A stretch of DNA of 34,805 nt from positions 1-34,805 of the forward strand of contig JAETPY010000023.1 of assembly GCA_021770925.1 (NCBI GenBank), in the 5' to 3' direction. This DNA comes from Erysipelotrichaceae bacterium. GTDB lineage: Bacteria > Bacillota_I > Bacilli_A > Erysipelotrichales > Coprobacillaceae. Shown here one piece after another: positions 15,771 through 24,353 of this stretch (positions are counted from its first letter, which is position 1; each line of letters starts with the position of its first letter). A program made the position numbers and the translations under genes. Under the pieces are notes generated by a model. It had not been told where the DNA came from, made no database searches, and saw only the letters and a program-made list of their open reading frames with translations.

Positions 15771-15789
15771 TCTTTGTTTATAAATGCAA
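15771..15789 (-). promoter_or_regulatory. promoter of the FMN riboswitch-ribU transcript
   Basis: TTGCAT (15789-15784) and TAGAAT (15776-15771) on the minus strand enclose a short spacer within TTGCATTTATAAACAAAG and AGGTGTAGAAT. This places the start about 50 bases before the aptamer. The spacer count may be off by a few bases, and the box choice is by eye. Confidence 0.5.
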
Positions 15790-15920
15790 ATACCTTTCTT
15801 TTAAATTTCACCCCTATTATATAAATAATAGAATCTAACTTTACAATTCTTTATTATTTTATTGGAATATTTCATGCTCTTTATAGCTAATCACGATAAA
15901 ATTATTATTAAAATCGTTCC

Positions 15921-16055
15921 TCACAATCGTCCTTCTTTTAATATTTCTGCTTCTGTTTTTCCATAAAATCTACAAGGAAATTGACTAAATTCAAAACAGC
16001 ATATAACGCCTTTTTCTCTAACACAATCTTTAATTTTACATCTGATAAATATATG
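15921..16055 (-). pseudogene. remnant of a DUF3795 cysteine-rich protein gene
   Basis: In one minus-strand frame between two stops the translation reads HIFIRCKIKDCVREKGVI, then CCFEFSQFPCRFYGKTEAEI. The spacing C-x4-C, KG-x2-CCFE and FPC is the signature of DUF3795 zinc-binding proteins (C-x4-C-x-KG-x-C-x-EC-x2-FPC). Only about 44 codons survive, and one of the usual cysteines (E-C) is replaced by Phe. There is no start codon, ribosome site or intact N-terminal half. It is therefore called a gene relic. Its origin, and whether the 16060-16250 stretch is also part of it, are unclear. Confidence 0.6.
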
Positions 16056-16297
16056 TCACAGTATCTAAAATATAACAATAATCCCACTTTTCAGTTTGAT
16101 AAAAAAATTAAAGCTATGACAAATATAACATATCGCAATAAAAGATATGCTTACATTTTAACTTGCAAATATCCAGAATATAGAAAAATAAAATCTATAA
16201 AACACCTTTAACTTACCTAGATATCTTGTCAAATAATATACTTTTAATTTTCTTCTAAACTTTCTAACATATGCATAAAGTTATAGGGGTGATTAAA

Positions 16298-17314
16298 ATG
16301 ATCTATATTAAAATGATTGGTCTAATTATTTCCTTAACATTTGTACCATTAGACAGCATTAAAACTATTCCATTTCAGGGAAAAAGCTATATTGTCATGG
16401 AAGCAAGTAATCAAGTCGTTATTGAAGGCAGCAATGAGGATTATATTCAAAGTGTAGCTTCAATATCCAAGATTATGACTTGTATAATCGCTATTGAAAA
16501 TATGGAACTAGATACTATTATCACTGTTGATGATACCATCAACAAAGCTTGGGGAAGCGGGATCTATATACATATAGGTGATAAAATTAGTTTACGTGAT
16601 CTTCTATATGGTTTAATGCTAAGAAGCGGTAATGATGCTGCCGTTATGATTGCCAAAGCAGTAGCTAAAGATATTCCTAAGTTTGTTGATATGATGAATG
16701 ACAAAGCTAGAGAATTAGAACTTCATAGTACAACTTTTTCTAATCCTACTGGCCTTGATGAAGAAGATAATGGTAATCAATCAACTGTTTATGATATGGC
16801 TAGATTAATGGCCTACTGCCATCAAAATCCTATTTTCAATGAAATAGTTGGTACTAAAGAATATACACGAGAGGATGGCAATGGAACCTGGCATAATAAA
16901 AACAAGTTATTAACCAATTATGAATACTGTATTGGCGGTAAAACTGGTTTTACTAAAAAAGCCAAACGAACTTTAATTACGATGGCTCGTAAAGATGATT
17001 TGGATTTAATTATTGTAACTTTTAATTGTGGTAATGATTTTGAATTTCATCAAAACAAATATGAAGAATGTTATGACTTGCTAAAAGAGACAAAACTATT
17101 TTCTAAAGGAATTGTTGAATTTAAACAAAAACAGTACTATTTAGACTTTGATATATGTGTAAACAAAAAACCTAGTGATAAAGTGGATGTTTCATTTGTT
17201 GATGATCAAATAGTTATTTCATTAAATAACCAGCCAGTTAGTAAGCAAAAAGTTGTTCCTTATAATTATTTTCTTGGTTTTAAAATGATTCTAAAGGATT
17301 TATTTTATGGCTAA
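16298..17314 (+). CDS. dacB: D-alanyl-D-alanine carboxypeptidase (S11), DacB/sporulation type
   Basis: A secreted or membrane-linked penicillin-binding protein that removes terminal D-Ala from peptidoglycan stem peptides. Of 338 residues, the first 20 are a hydrophobic signal or anchor. Catalytic motifs are SISK (55-58), SGN (110-112) and KTG (215-217). A C-terminal beta region follows. ATG 16298 has AGGGGTGAT just upstream; an in-frame ATG 27 bases earlier is less likely. It overlaps spmA by eight bases. The order D,D-carboxypeptidase-spmA-spmB matches the Bacillus dacB operon, so a role in spore cortex formation is inferred. Confidence 0.92.
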   Translation: MIYIKMIGLIISLTFVPLDSIKTIPFQGKSYIVMEASNQVVIEGSNEDYIQSVASISKIMTCIIAIENMELDTIITVDDTINKAWGSGIYIHIGDKISLRDLLYGLMLRSGNDAAVMIAKAVAKDIPKFVDMMNDKARELELHSTTFSNPTGLDEEDNGNQSTVYDMARLMAYCHQNPIFNEIVGTKEYTREDGNGTWHNKNKLLTNYEYCIGGKTGFTKKAKRTLITMARKDDLDLIIVTFNCGNDFEFHQNKYEECYDLLKETKLFSKGIVEFKQKQYYLDFDICVNKKPSDKVDVSFVDDQIVISLNNQPVSKQKVVPYNYFLGFKMILKDLFYG

Positions 17315-17879
17315 GGTATTTAAATTTGGACTTATTTTCTTTGTTTTAGTTGCTTTTGCAACTAATCACCAGAATGATATGTTTAAAGCAATATTAGAAT
17401 CTCCTAATCAGGTTTTTGAACTAATCAAAATTTTAGTTTTATCAGCTTGTTTATGGAATGGTTTTTTAAATATTATCAAAGCATCTGGCTTAATTAAACA
17501 ATTATCTTTTTTATTAAAACCCATCTTAAAACTTGTTTATGGCAAAGTTGTTGAAGACCAGCAGGTATATCTATATTTATCGACTAACTTTATTGCTAAC
17601 TTATTAGGCGTAGGCTCTTTAGCATCAATTAGCGGTCTTAAAGCAATGAAATCATTAACAAAATATCAGACTAACCCTAAAATACCTTGCAAAGAAATGA
17701 TGCTGCTAGTAATTTTAAACACAACTGGATTATCAATCATTCCTACTACAATGATGACATTAAGACAAAATTATGGCAGTCATGATATTTTAAGTTTTTT
17801 TAAGTATAGTCTTACAATTGGTTTCATTATTACAGTTGTAGGAATTATCGCAAGTAAGGTGATTGAACATTATGGATAG
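17307..17879 (+). CDS. spmA: spore maturation protein A (nucleoside-recognition/Gate membrane protein)
   Basis: A polytopic membrane protein of 190 residues with about five hydrophobic helices. It shows SACLWNGFLNIIKASGLIKQL, FIANLLGVGSLASISGLKAM (the family gate motif, including the NLLG turn), and ILNTTGLSIIPTTMMTLR. In Bacillus SpmA and SpmB are needed for spore core dehydration; the transported molecule is not known. It is translationally coupled to dacB upstream (eight-base overlap) and spmB downstream. AAAGGA precedes the ATG. Confidence 0.9.
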   Translation: MAKVFKFGLIFFVLVAFATNHQNDMFKAILESPNQVFELIKILVLSACLWNGFLNIIKASGLIKQLSFLLKPILKLVYGKVVEDQQVYLYLSTNFIANLLGVGSLASISGLKAMKSLTKYQTNPKIPCKEMMLLVILNTTGLSIIPTTMMTLRQNYGSHDILSFFKYSLTIGFIITVVGIIASKVIEHYG

Positions 17880-18381
17880 CGTTATTTTAATTATAATATT
17901 AATTTCCCTGATTGAAGCCTGTTTCAAAAAAATCGATATTTTTAATGAGTTTATTGAAGGGGTAAAAGAAGGTAGTAAATTATTAATGACCTTATTTCCA
18001 ACCATGATGGCATTTACCTTATGGGTAACCTGTTTCCAAAGTTGTGGAATCATTAATATTTTAGAAGTTGTATTTAAAAATATCTTCGAAATTCTAAATA
18101 TTCCAATCGATATTTTTATGATGATGATAGTAAGACCTTTTTCATCTAATGGATCACTCAGTGTTTTAAATAATGTATTTTTAAAATATGGTGTTGATCA
18201 TCCTTACAGTATTCTTGCCTCTATTATTCAAACTGGCAGCGATACAACATTTTATGTGGTTACATTATATTTTGGAAGCATTAAATTGCAAAACAATCGT
18301 TATGCATTAAAACTTGGTTTATGGCTGGATACAATTGCCTGTTTACTTGCTATTATTAGCTTTTTATTGTTTATCACTTAA
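17872..18381 (+). CDS. spmB: spore maturation protein B
   Basis: The partner of SpmA, a membrane protein of 169 residues. It begins MDSVILIIILISLIEACFK and continues FIEGVKEGSKLLMTLFPTMMAF, MIVRPFSSNGSLSVLNNVF, SIIQTGSDTTFYVVTLYFG, all typical of SpmB. ATG 17872, preceded by AAGGTGATTG, is preferred to the TTG at 17863. It overlaps spmA by eight bases. Its stop codon lies within a 14-bp hairpin shared with the converging gene at 18374. Confidence 0.9.
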   Translation: MDSVILIIILISLIEACFKKIDIFNEFIEGVKEGSKLLMTLFPTMMAFTLWVTCFQSCGIINILEVVFKNIFEILNIPIDIFMMMIVRPFSSNGSLSVLNNVFLKYGVDHPYSILASIIQTGSDTTFYVVTLYFGSIKLQNNRYALKLGLWLDTIACLLAIISFLLFIT

Positions 18382-20482
18382 TAACGGACCTTAATGATCC
18401 GTTATTAAGTGAACGATATAAATAATATTGGTGATTTTTTTTTAAATATTTTTTTACCTCCTGATATCCTCGATCAGGATAATTAGTTATAATTCCACTA
18501 ACTCCCATATCTAGATATTGTTTCATCCTGCTGCTATCATCTACACTCCAAACATAGACAGGAATCCAGCAGGCATTTGCCTTATCAACAAAACTAACTG
18601 TAATCTTATTTTCCTCAACTGCTAAAAAATCAATCTTAAGATTCCATATCGTTGCATCAAGCTCGCCAGCACTGCCATATACACAATATCCAATCCACCA
18701 TTTTGGTCTTTTTTCTTGTAAATACTCTACTACATTATAATCCAGCGACATAAAAATAGTTCTTTTTTCAAAATTATTTTTTTCAACAGCTTCAATTACT
18801 TTCTTACTTAATTCAATGTGATTATGATTAGATTTTAACTCAATTAAAAGTTTTATTTTTTCTTTTTTCAGCTTTTTCAATAAGTGGTCTAAAGTCAAAA
18901 TATTATCATGATACTTACCTTCATAAATAACTATTTTTTCTAATTCATCAGCTGTCATTTCACTAACTTCTTTATCTATAAAAGCCAAACGGGATAAATT
19001 AGAATCATGGATAACAACTGGTATGCCATCTTTAGAAAGCTGGATATCAATTTCTGCATAATCACATTGATTGTTTTGAGCACCAATAATAGCTCCATAT
19101 GTATTTTCTGCTCCATATCTAGAACCTCGATGTCCGATTATTAGTGGTTGATGAATTTTATCTGGTAACTGTAAATACATACTAATTAATAATCCACATA
19201 TTGCAATTAAAGAAATACTTATTATTTTAGGGTGTTTTTTATATATTTTTGATTGATTTAAATAGCGTTTAATGATCTGATAAGGATAAAAACAAACTGA
19301 TTTATGATTATCTAAAGTACTGCTTTTACCTGTCGTTTTTAATTCATAAAAATTATAAATACTAGCAATTAAATATAAAAATAAAATAATTATTAATAAA
19401 GCTGATAACAAATAGATAGAATCTACAAATAAGTATGTTATTAATATTAAAATAATAATGATTATAGTAGTATCAATAATGAATTTATGCTTTAAATAAT
19501 TTTGATTAGTTAAAATATATTTATTGATCATTTTTGAAAAATCAGTTGCCTTTAATCTTGTTTTTATCAAAGTATCATCAAGCTGCTGACTAATTTTATG
19601 ATTTAGATCTATTTTTAATAATTCATAATTATATTTACTAATAATTTTTAAATAAAAATAGTAAAAAAAGTACATTCCAATAATTGTAACAAATGTATAA
19701 ACCAAATATTCTAAAAAATATATTCTAAATCTTGAAGATATAATTAAATTTCTTAGAAAAAAACGATTAAAATCATTATTTTTAATTACAGCATCTGGTA
19801 AAAATGATATTAATTTCATTTCTACAATCAGCCAAATTATAATTATTATAAATAAGATTAGTAGGTCTTTAAATTTTAAACTTTTATACAATCTAAAATT
19901 ATCTTTAATTGCTGCAATAAAATTTTCTTTTTTTAAAATCATATAAAACGGTACAAACAATAGAGCGATATATAATCCATAATAAACTATATAGATCAAT
20001 CCAATTAAAATATTACCACTAAAAGTCAACGATAACTCTTCAAAAATAAAATTAGGAATCTTAAGATTAGGAATCAAAGCATTAATATAGCCTATATGAA
20101 CTAACGGCAAAAGCAAAAGATAATATAAACCACATAAAATAATACTTGGATGTTTCAATCCTTTTAAATTAATAAAAGAAATTTTCATTATATCATAAAT
20201 CCGAAATTTTTGTTTATTGACATCTAATGCCATAATATTAATTACAACGCTATGCTCATATAAAACAATTAACAAATTACAAATTAATAAAAACAAAATT
20301 ACAATAATTCCTTTAAAACTTAAAAATCCAAAAAGTATATTTTGATTAAATACAATTCCTATTGATGACTGATTATTTAAATATACCTGAAGTATTTTAT
20401 TTAAAAAAGGCAATAAAATGATAACTATTATCATTTTATAAAATATTTCAAATTTTAACACTTTTATAAAATTTTCTCTCAT
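18374..20482 (-). CDS. membrane-anchored glycerophosphodiester phosphodiesterase
   Basis: A 702-residue enzyme with an N-terminal membrane domain of about eight helices (residues 1-440, GPDPase membrane-type) and a C-terminal GDPD catalytic domain. The catalytic signs are IGHRGSRYGAENT, YAEIDIQLSKDGIPVVIHDSNL (His, Glu, Asp metal/acid-base residues), LLIELKS and a final VSGIITNYPDRG. It splits glycerophosphodiesters into glycerol-3-phosphate and an alcohol, perhaps in lipid or teichoic-acid turnover. The very AT-rich membrane part still reads without breaks. The last dozen residues are encoded by the hairpin shared with spmB. Confidence 0.9.
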   Translation of the reverse strand: MRENFIKVLKFEIFYKMIIVIILLPFLNKILQVYLNNQSSIGIVFNQNILFGFLSFKGIIVILFLLICNLLIVLYEHSVVINIMALDVNKQKFRIYDIMKISFINLKGLKHPSIILCGLYYLLLLPLVHIGYINALIPNLKIPNFIFEELSLTFSGNILIGLIYIVYYGLYIALLFVPFYMILKKENFIAAIKDNFRLYKSLKFKDLLILFIIIIIWLIVEMKLISFLPDAVIKNNDFNRFFLRNLIISSRFRIYFLEYLVYTFVTIIGMYFFYYFYLKIISKYNYELLKIDLNHKISQQLDDTLIKTRLKATDFSKMINKYILTNQNYLKHKFIIDTTIIIIILILITYLFVDSIYLLSALLIIILFLYLIASIYNFYELKTTGKSSTLDNHKSVCFYPYQIIKRYLNQSKIYKKHPKIISISLIAICGLLISMYLQLPDKIHQPLIIGHRGSRYGAENTYGAIIGAQNNQCDYAEIDIQLSKDGIPVVIHDSNLSRLAFIDKEVSEMTADELEKIVIYEGKYHDNILTLDHLLKKLKKEKIKLLIELKSNHNHIELSKKVIEAVEKNNFEKRTIFMSLDYNVVEYLQEKRPKWWIGYCVYGSAGELDATIWNLKIDFLAVEENKITVSFVDKANACWIPVYVWSVDDSSRMKQYLDMGVSGIITNYPDRGYQEVKKYLKKNHQYYLYRSLNNGSLRSVIK
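18375..18411. terminator. 14-bp perfect hairpin at the spmB/GDPD convergence
   Basis: CACTTAATAACGGA (18375-18388) pairs perfectly with TCCGTTATTAAGTG (18398-18411) across a nine-base loop. It contains both stop codons. No U run follows on either strand, so its function as a classical terminator is uncertain. Confidence 0.5.
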
Positions 20483-20881
20483 ATTTTCACCTCTATATCA
20501 ATCCATTTTATCATCAATATCTTATCTATTTTCCTAAAAATTCTTAAGAAAAATAAAGATTATCAAAAAGACAATGTCTTAAATAAATTCTAGCTAAAAC
20601 ATACAGCAGATTTTCGTTTACTGACTCTATTAGTTTGGCTATTAGATATCAACAGATGTATTTATGACTTTTTTTAATCTGAAATCTGCTCTTCATTCAC
20701 TTTTTCAAAAGGAGCTAAAGCAGCAAGAAATCATTGTATCTCAAACGTTTATCTTTTAAGATATTATATCCAGATAATTAATTATAAAACTATTAGTCAC
20801 TGATTATAAAAATTGATCGCTGTGCAGGCACAGACTTACGATATTATGTCTATCCTTTTCAATATCTTTAAAAAATAGAAT
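20483..20881. other. gene-free stretch between GDPD and the symporter
   Basis: No supported gene in about 400 bases. A minus-strand open piece (IAKLIESVNENLLYVLARIY, near 20580-20650) has no ribosome site and may be a relic or chance. Confidence 0.45.
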
Positions 20882-20906
20882 GAGGCATGAATTTTATTCA
20901 TGCCTC
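20882..20906 (-). terminator. terminator of the symporter gene
   Basis: GAGGCATGAAT (minus strand 20906-20896) pairs with ATTCATGCCTC (20892-20882) and is followed by ATTCTATTTTTT. Confidence 0.75.
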
Positions 20907-20951
20907 GTATATTAAGATTTTCTTAATCGATGAATTTACTAAATAACTCTC

Positions 20952-22325
20952 TTATTTAATAAAAAATGTATAATATCCTTGAATAAAAATGAAAATAATT
21001 ACACATGGTAAAACAAATTTCAAATAGCCTTTTGTCCAATTAGGAAATTTAATTCCCTTACCAGTATTAGCTTCTTCAATAAAATTATCAAATCCCCAGC
21101 CATATCTATAAGTACAAAAAATTAAATATGCCAGTGATCCTAATGGTAAAAAATTATACGTTACTAGAAAATCTTCTAAATCTTGAACTGTTGTACCTGC
21201 ACCAAAAGGAGCAAAATCACTTAAAACATTAAATCCTAATGCACAAGGTAAAGATAAAACTAGAATTAAAACTAAATTAATAATTACTGCTTTCTTTCGA
21301 CTCCAGTTAAATAAATCCATTCCAAATGAAATAATATTTTCAAATACTGCAATAATTGTAGATAAAGCTGCAAAACTCATAAAAATAAAGAATAAAATTC
21401 CCCAAACCTGTCCTAACCACATTTCATTAAAAATGCTTGGTAAAGTTATAAATACTAGACCTGGCCCACTTCCAGGATTAACCCCAAAAGCAAAACAGGC
21501 AGGAAAAATTATCAATCCAGATAACAAAGCCACTAAAGTATCTAATGTACACACACTTATCGTTTCACCAAACAAGCAGCGACTTTTATCAATATAACTA
21601 CCAAATATAGCAATTGCTCCAATTCCTAAACTAAGTGTAAAAAAAGCCTGCCCCATTGCTGCATATATTATTTCTAATAAACCATACTGCTCAATTGCCT
21701 CAAAATTAGGAATTAAATAAAATGCTAATCCTTCACTTCCACCAGGTAACGTAATCGCTCTAATTACTAGGATTAAAATTATTACTAATAATGAACTCAT
21801 CATAATTTTAGTAATTTTTTCAACACCATTTTGAAGTCCCAATGAACAAATACCAAAACCTAAAGCTACAACTACTACCATCCAAAAAACTTGTAATAAT
21901 GGATCCTGCAATGAACTGTTAAAGATATTTTCAACTTGTTGTGGTGTAATTCCTACAAAATCACCCTTGATCATTTTTATAAAATAGGACAACATCCAGC
22001 CGCCAACTGTCGTATAAAACATCATCAAAACATAATTTCCCAACATTTGAAACTTTCCTATCCAGTTCCAGACTTTACCCTTAGGCTGAATTGTCCGAAA
22101 TGCCAGTGCAGCACTTTTTTGACTTGCTCTACCAACTGCAAATTCCATAGTCATAATTGGTGCTCCTAAAACAACCAAAAAAAACAAATAAATTAAAACA
22201 AACAAAGCTCCACCGTACTGGCCTACAATATATGGAAATCGCCACACATTTCCAAGTCCAATAGCACAACCAGCGGAAATTAGAATAAACCCTAATCTTG
22301 ACGAAAACTTTTCTCTTTCTTTCAT
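20952..22325 (-). CDS. sodium-dependent symporter, neurotransmitter:sodium symporter (SNF) family
   Basis: A membrane transporter of 457 residues with about 11-12 helices (LeuT fold). The conserved first helix has SRLGFILISAGCAIGLGNVWRFPYI with the unwound Na+/substrate site, then GGALFVLIYLFFLVVLGAPIMTMEFAVGR. Other family pieces are AAMGQAFFTLSLGIGAIAIFGSY and FAFGVNPGSGPGLVFITLP. Bacterial members import amino acids such as Leu, Trp or Tyr with Na+; the substrate here is not known. It stands alone with its own terminator. Confidence 0.93.
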   Translation of the reverse strand: MKEREKFSSRLGFILISAGCAIGLGNVWRFPYIVGQYGGALFVLIYLFFLVVLGAPIMTMEFAVGRASQKSAALAFRTIQPKGKVWNWIGKFQMLGNYVLMMFYTTVGGWMLSYFIKMIKGDFVGITPQQVENIFNSSLQDPLLQVFWMVVVVALGFGICSLGLQNGVEKITKIMMSSLLVIILILVIRAITLPGGSEGLAFYLIPNFEAIEQYGLLEIIYAAMGQAFFTLSLGIGAIAIFGSYIDKSRCLFGETISVCTLDTLVALLSGLIIFPACFAFGVNPGSGPGLVFITLPSIFNEMWLGQVWGILFFIFMSFAALSTIIAVFENIISFGMDLFNWSRKKAVIINLVLILVLSLPCALGFNVLSDFAPFGAGTTVQDLEDFLVTYNFLPLGSLAYLIFCTYRYGWGFDNFIEEANTGKGIKFPNWTKGYLKFVLPCVIIFIFIQGYYTFFIK

Positions 22326-22584
22326 AATATCCTAACCCTTCTTTTAATCATTACCTTTTAATTTTAGCCTAGTATCTATAATATTTCAACTAGTTGTTTT
22401 GAAAGTCATACAATCATGATAAATATTAATAAATTAAAATCCTAGATTTATCCTTTTTGTAGAACTTTTTATGATTAATTTTTAAATGCCATCTCATGCA
22501 TATAACATGCATGGAATTCATTATTCAAAAAATAAAAATCAATATTAATACTTTCAAATCAAAACTAAATAACTCAAATAAAAA
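22326..22584. other. gene-free upstream region of the symporter
   Basis: No open frame with a ribosome site. A small palindrome CATGCAT-ATAAC-ATGCATG lies near 22496-22515. Otherwise nothing recognisable. Confidence 0.45.
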
Positions 22585-22743
22585 TTATAGCAACCTTATT
22601 AATACTAACATATTTCCAATATGGATGTTGTCCTCCTTACAAGCAGTCACTGGATAATTTATATATTCAAATTCTCTAACAACAGTTCCTCTAAAAACCT
22701 CATTAATATAAGTAAGTTTTCCATTTACAACTGCATATTTCAT
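22585..22743 (-). CDS. small ORF (52 aa) resembling a cysteine-depleted CoiA N-terminus
   Basis: On the minus strand an open frame starts MKYAVVNGKLTYINEVFRG, then TVVREFEYINYPVTACKEDN, then IHIGNM. This matches the shape of the N-terminal zinc region of competence protein CoiA and related nucleases (MKYA-x-NG, KGT, CPxC, VIAK, IHHWAH). Here the paired cysteines and the terminal His pair are lost, and no nuclease domain follows. A promoter-like TTGAAG/TATAAT pair, spacer 18, lies upstream (about 22765-22795), but the ribosome site is weak. It could be a decaying fragment or a small diverged gene. I lean to a fragment. Confidence 0.4.
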   Translation of the reverse strand: MKYAVVNGKLTYINEVFRGTVVREFEYINYPVTACKEDNIHIGNMLVLIRLL

Positions 22744-22929
22744 TTTTTGTTTCTTTATTACTTATATTATAAAGGATTTTTGAACTCTGCTTCAAGTTAC
22801 TCTCTCTATAAAATCTAAAAAAGGTTTTAAAATATAAAAAAACATAATTCTATACTCTCTTAATTAATTGATAATCAAAAATAGAAGGTTATAATGATAA
22901 AAAGTTTTTATCCTAAGCATGTTGATTTT

Positions 22930-22954
22930 AAAAAAAGATAGCAAAAAGCTATCT
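22930..22954 (-). terminator. terminator after the fused dehydrogenase gene
   Basis: AGATAGC (22954-22948) pairs with GCTATCT (22942-22936) on the minus strand around TTTTT, followed by a run of T. It lies one base after the stop codon. Confidence 0.88.
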
Positions 22955-22955
22955 A

Positions 22956-24344
22956 TTAAAAAGCAGTACATACATTTCTTAATTTACCACTCTTATATCC
23001 TTCTATATTTAAACATACTTCCTCAATTACACGATTACGTGTTTCAATAGGTGCCCAGGCTATATGTGGTGTCATAATTAATTTTGTTGCATCTTTAATC
23101 GACAATAAAGGACTATCATTATTAAACGGCTCATTTTCAAAAACATCTAACCCCGCACCTGCAAGCTGATGACTTTTCAATGCTTCCACCAAGTCTATTT
23201 CATTTACTATTTTACCTCTTCCTACATTAATAAGATATGCAGACGATTTCATTTTCATAAAAGATTCTTTATTAAAAAGATTCAATGTTTGCTTATTTAA
23301 TGGTGCGTGAATAGAAATAATATCACTTGTTTTTAACAATGTATCAAAATCAACCTGTTCATATTCTTGCTGATTATTTTTTCCACTAGTTGAATAATAC
23401 TGAACGTTACAATCAAAAGCGGTTGCAACTCCCGCTACTTTACGACCAATTTCTCCCATTCCTACAATTCCCCAGGTTTTTCCTGCTAATTCATGAAATG
23501 TATAACCTAAATGTGTAAACATTGAACTTGTAGAATAATTTCCTGATTCTATGTAATTATGATAATAGTGATTTTTATTATAGAGATCTAAAAATAAAGC
23601 AAAAGTATGTTGAGCTACCGCATTAGTAGAATACCCCTTCACATTACAAACTGTAATATTATTTTCGTTACAGTATTCTAAATCAATATTATTTACTCCT
23701 GTTGCTGTTACACAAATCAGTTTTAGTTTTGAGGCATCTTTTAATTGTTCTTTTCCTAAATAATGTTTATTAGTAATTATTACACTTGCATCCTTTATTC
23801 TTTCCTTTATTTCATCTTTACTGCTTTGATTGTAAATCGATACTGCTCCATATTTATTTAATTCAGATAAATCTATATCATTTCCTAATGTTTCACTATC
23901 TAAAAAAATAATTTTAAAATCTTCTTGAAGAATCTTCATAACATCCTTTAAACTTTTATCTTTTAACATTTTCCCTAATAAAATTGCTTCATTTAAATCC
24001 AAAATCTTAGATGACTTCCAATTACCACTCATAACCCCATTATTTATTTTAAAACTTAACGCTTTATTCAACAAAGCAATTCCCAATGCCCGATTAGTCA
24101 TTTCGTCCATTTTTTCTATATCAGCTATAATCTTATCTGCAAAACCAGTATCTTTTATTAGACAAGACTTAATACAGCTGGAAAAGTTATCAAACTTATT
24201 TATTTCTTCTCTAAAAATATCATTAAATAACAACGGTAAAACTATATTGTAAAGATCCATTGGTACAGATCCATAACCCTTTGTAAAATTATATAATATT
24301 GCACTACCTAATTTTTCATCTTTCATTCCATCAACTAATTTCAT
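22956..24344 (-). CDS. D-2-hydroxyacid dehydrogenase fused to an N-terminal all-helical domain
   Basis: 462 residues in two parts. Residues about 143-462 are a D-isomer-specific 2-hydroxyacid dehydrogenase: VTATGVNNIDLEYC, the Rossmann GIVGMGEIGRKVA (292-304), INVGRGKIVNE with the substrate Arg376, FENEPF and the catalytic His in MTPHIAWAP (His427). All key residues are kept, so an NAD(H)-dependent keto acid/hydroxyacid reaction is likely. Residues 1-140 are not part of that family. They read SAILYNFTKGYGSVPMDL, IVLPLLFNDIFREEI and NRALGIALLNKALSF, which resembles the middle component of three-component ABC (ABC-3C) systems (inference). Ribosome site AGGAG; nine bases after the phosphoesterase stop. 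Confidence 0.82.
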   Translation of the reverse strand: MKLVDGMKDEKLGSAILYNFTKGYGSVPMDLYNIVLPLLFNDIFREEINKFDNFSSCIKSCLIKDTGFADKIIADIEKMDEMTNRALGIALLNKALSFKINNGVMSGNWKSSKILDLNEAILLGKMLKDKSLKDVMKILQEDFKIIFLDSETLGNDIDLSELNKYGAVSIYNQSSKDEIKERIKDASVIITNKHYLGKEQLKDASKLKLICVTATGVNNIDLEYCNENNITVCNVKGYSTNAVAQHTFALFLDLYNKNHYYHNYIESGNYSTSSMFTHLGYTFHELAGKTWGIVGMGEIGRKVAGVATAFDCNVQYYSTSGKNNQQEYEQVDFDTLLKTSDIISIHAPLNKQTLNLFNKESFMKMKSSAYLINVGRGKIVNEIDLVEALKSHQLAGAGLDVFENEPFNNDSPLLSIKDATKLIMTPHIAWAPIETRNRVIEEVCLNIEGYKSGKLRNVCTAF

Positions 24345-24353
24345 TTTCTTCTC

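Noticed and set aside
15981-16211. 76-codon plus-strand ORF with a TTG start
   Set aside because: It lies opposite the DUF3795 relic, has an unlikely start codon and no recognisable protein pattern.
22621-22818. 65-codon plus-strand ORF
   Set aside because: It is the antisense of the better supported minus-strand 52-codon frame and has no ribosome site.
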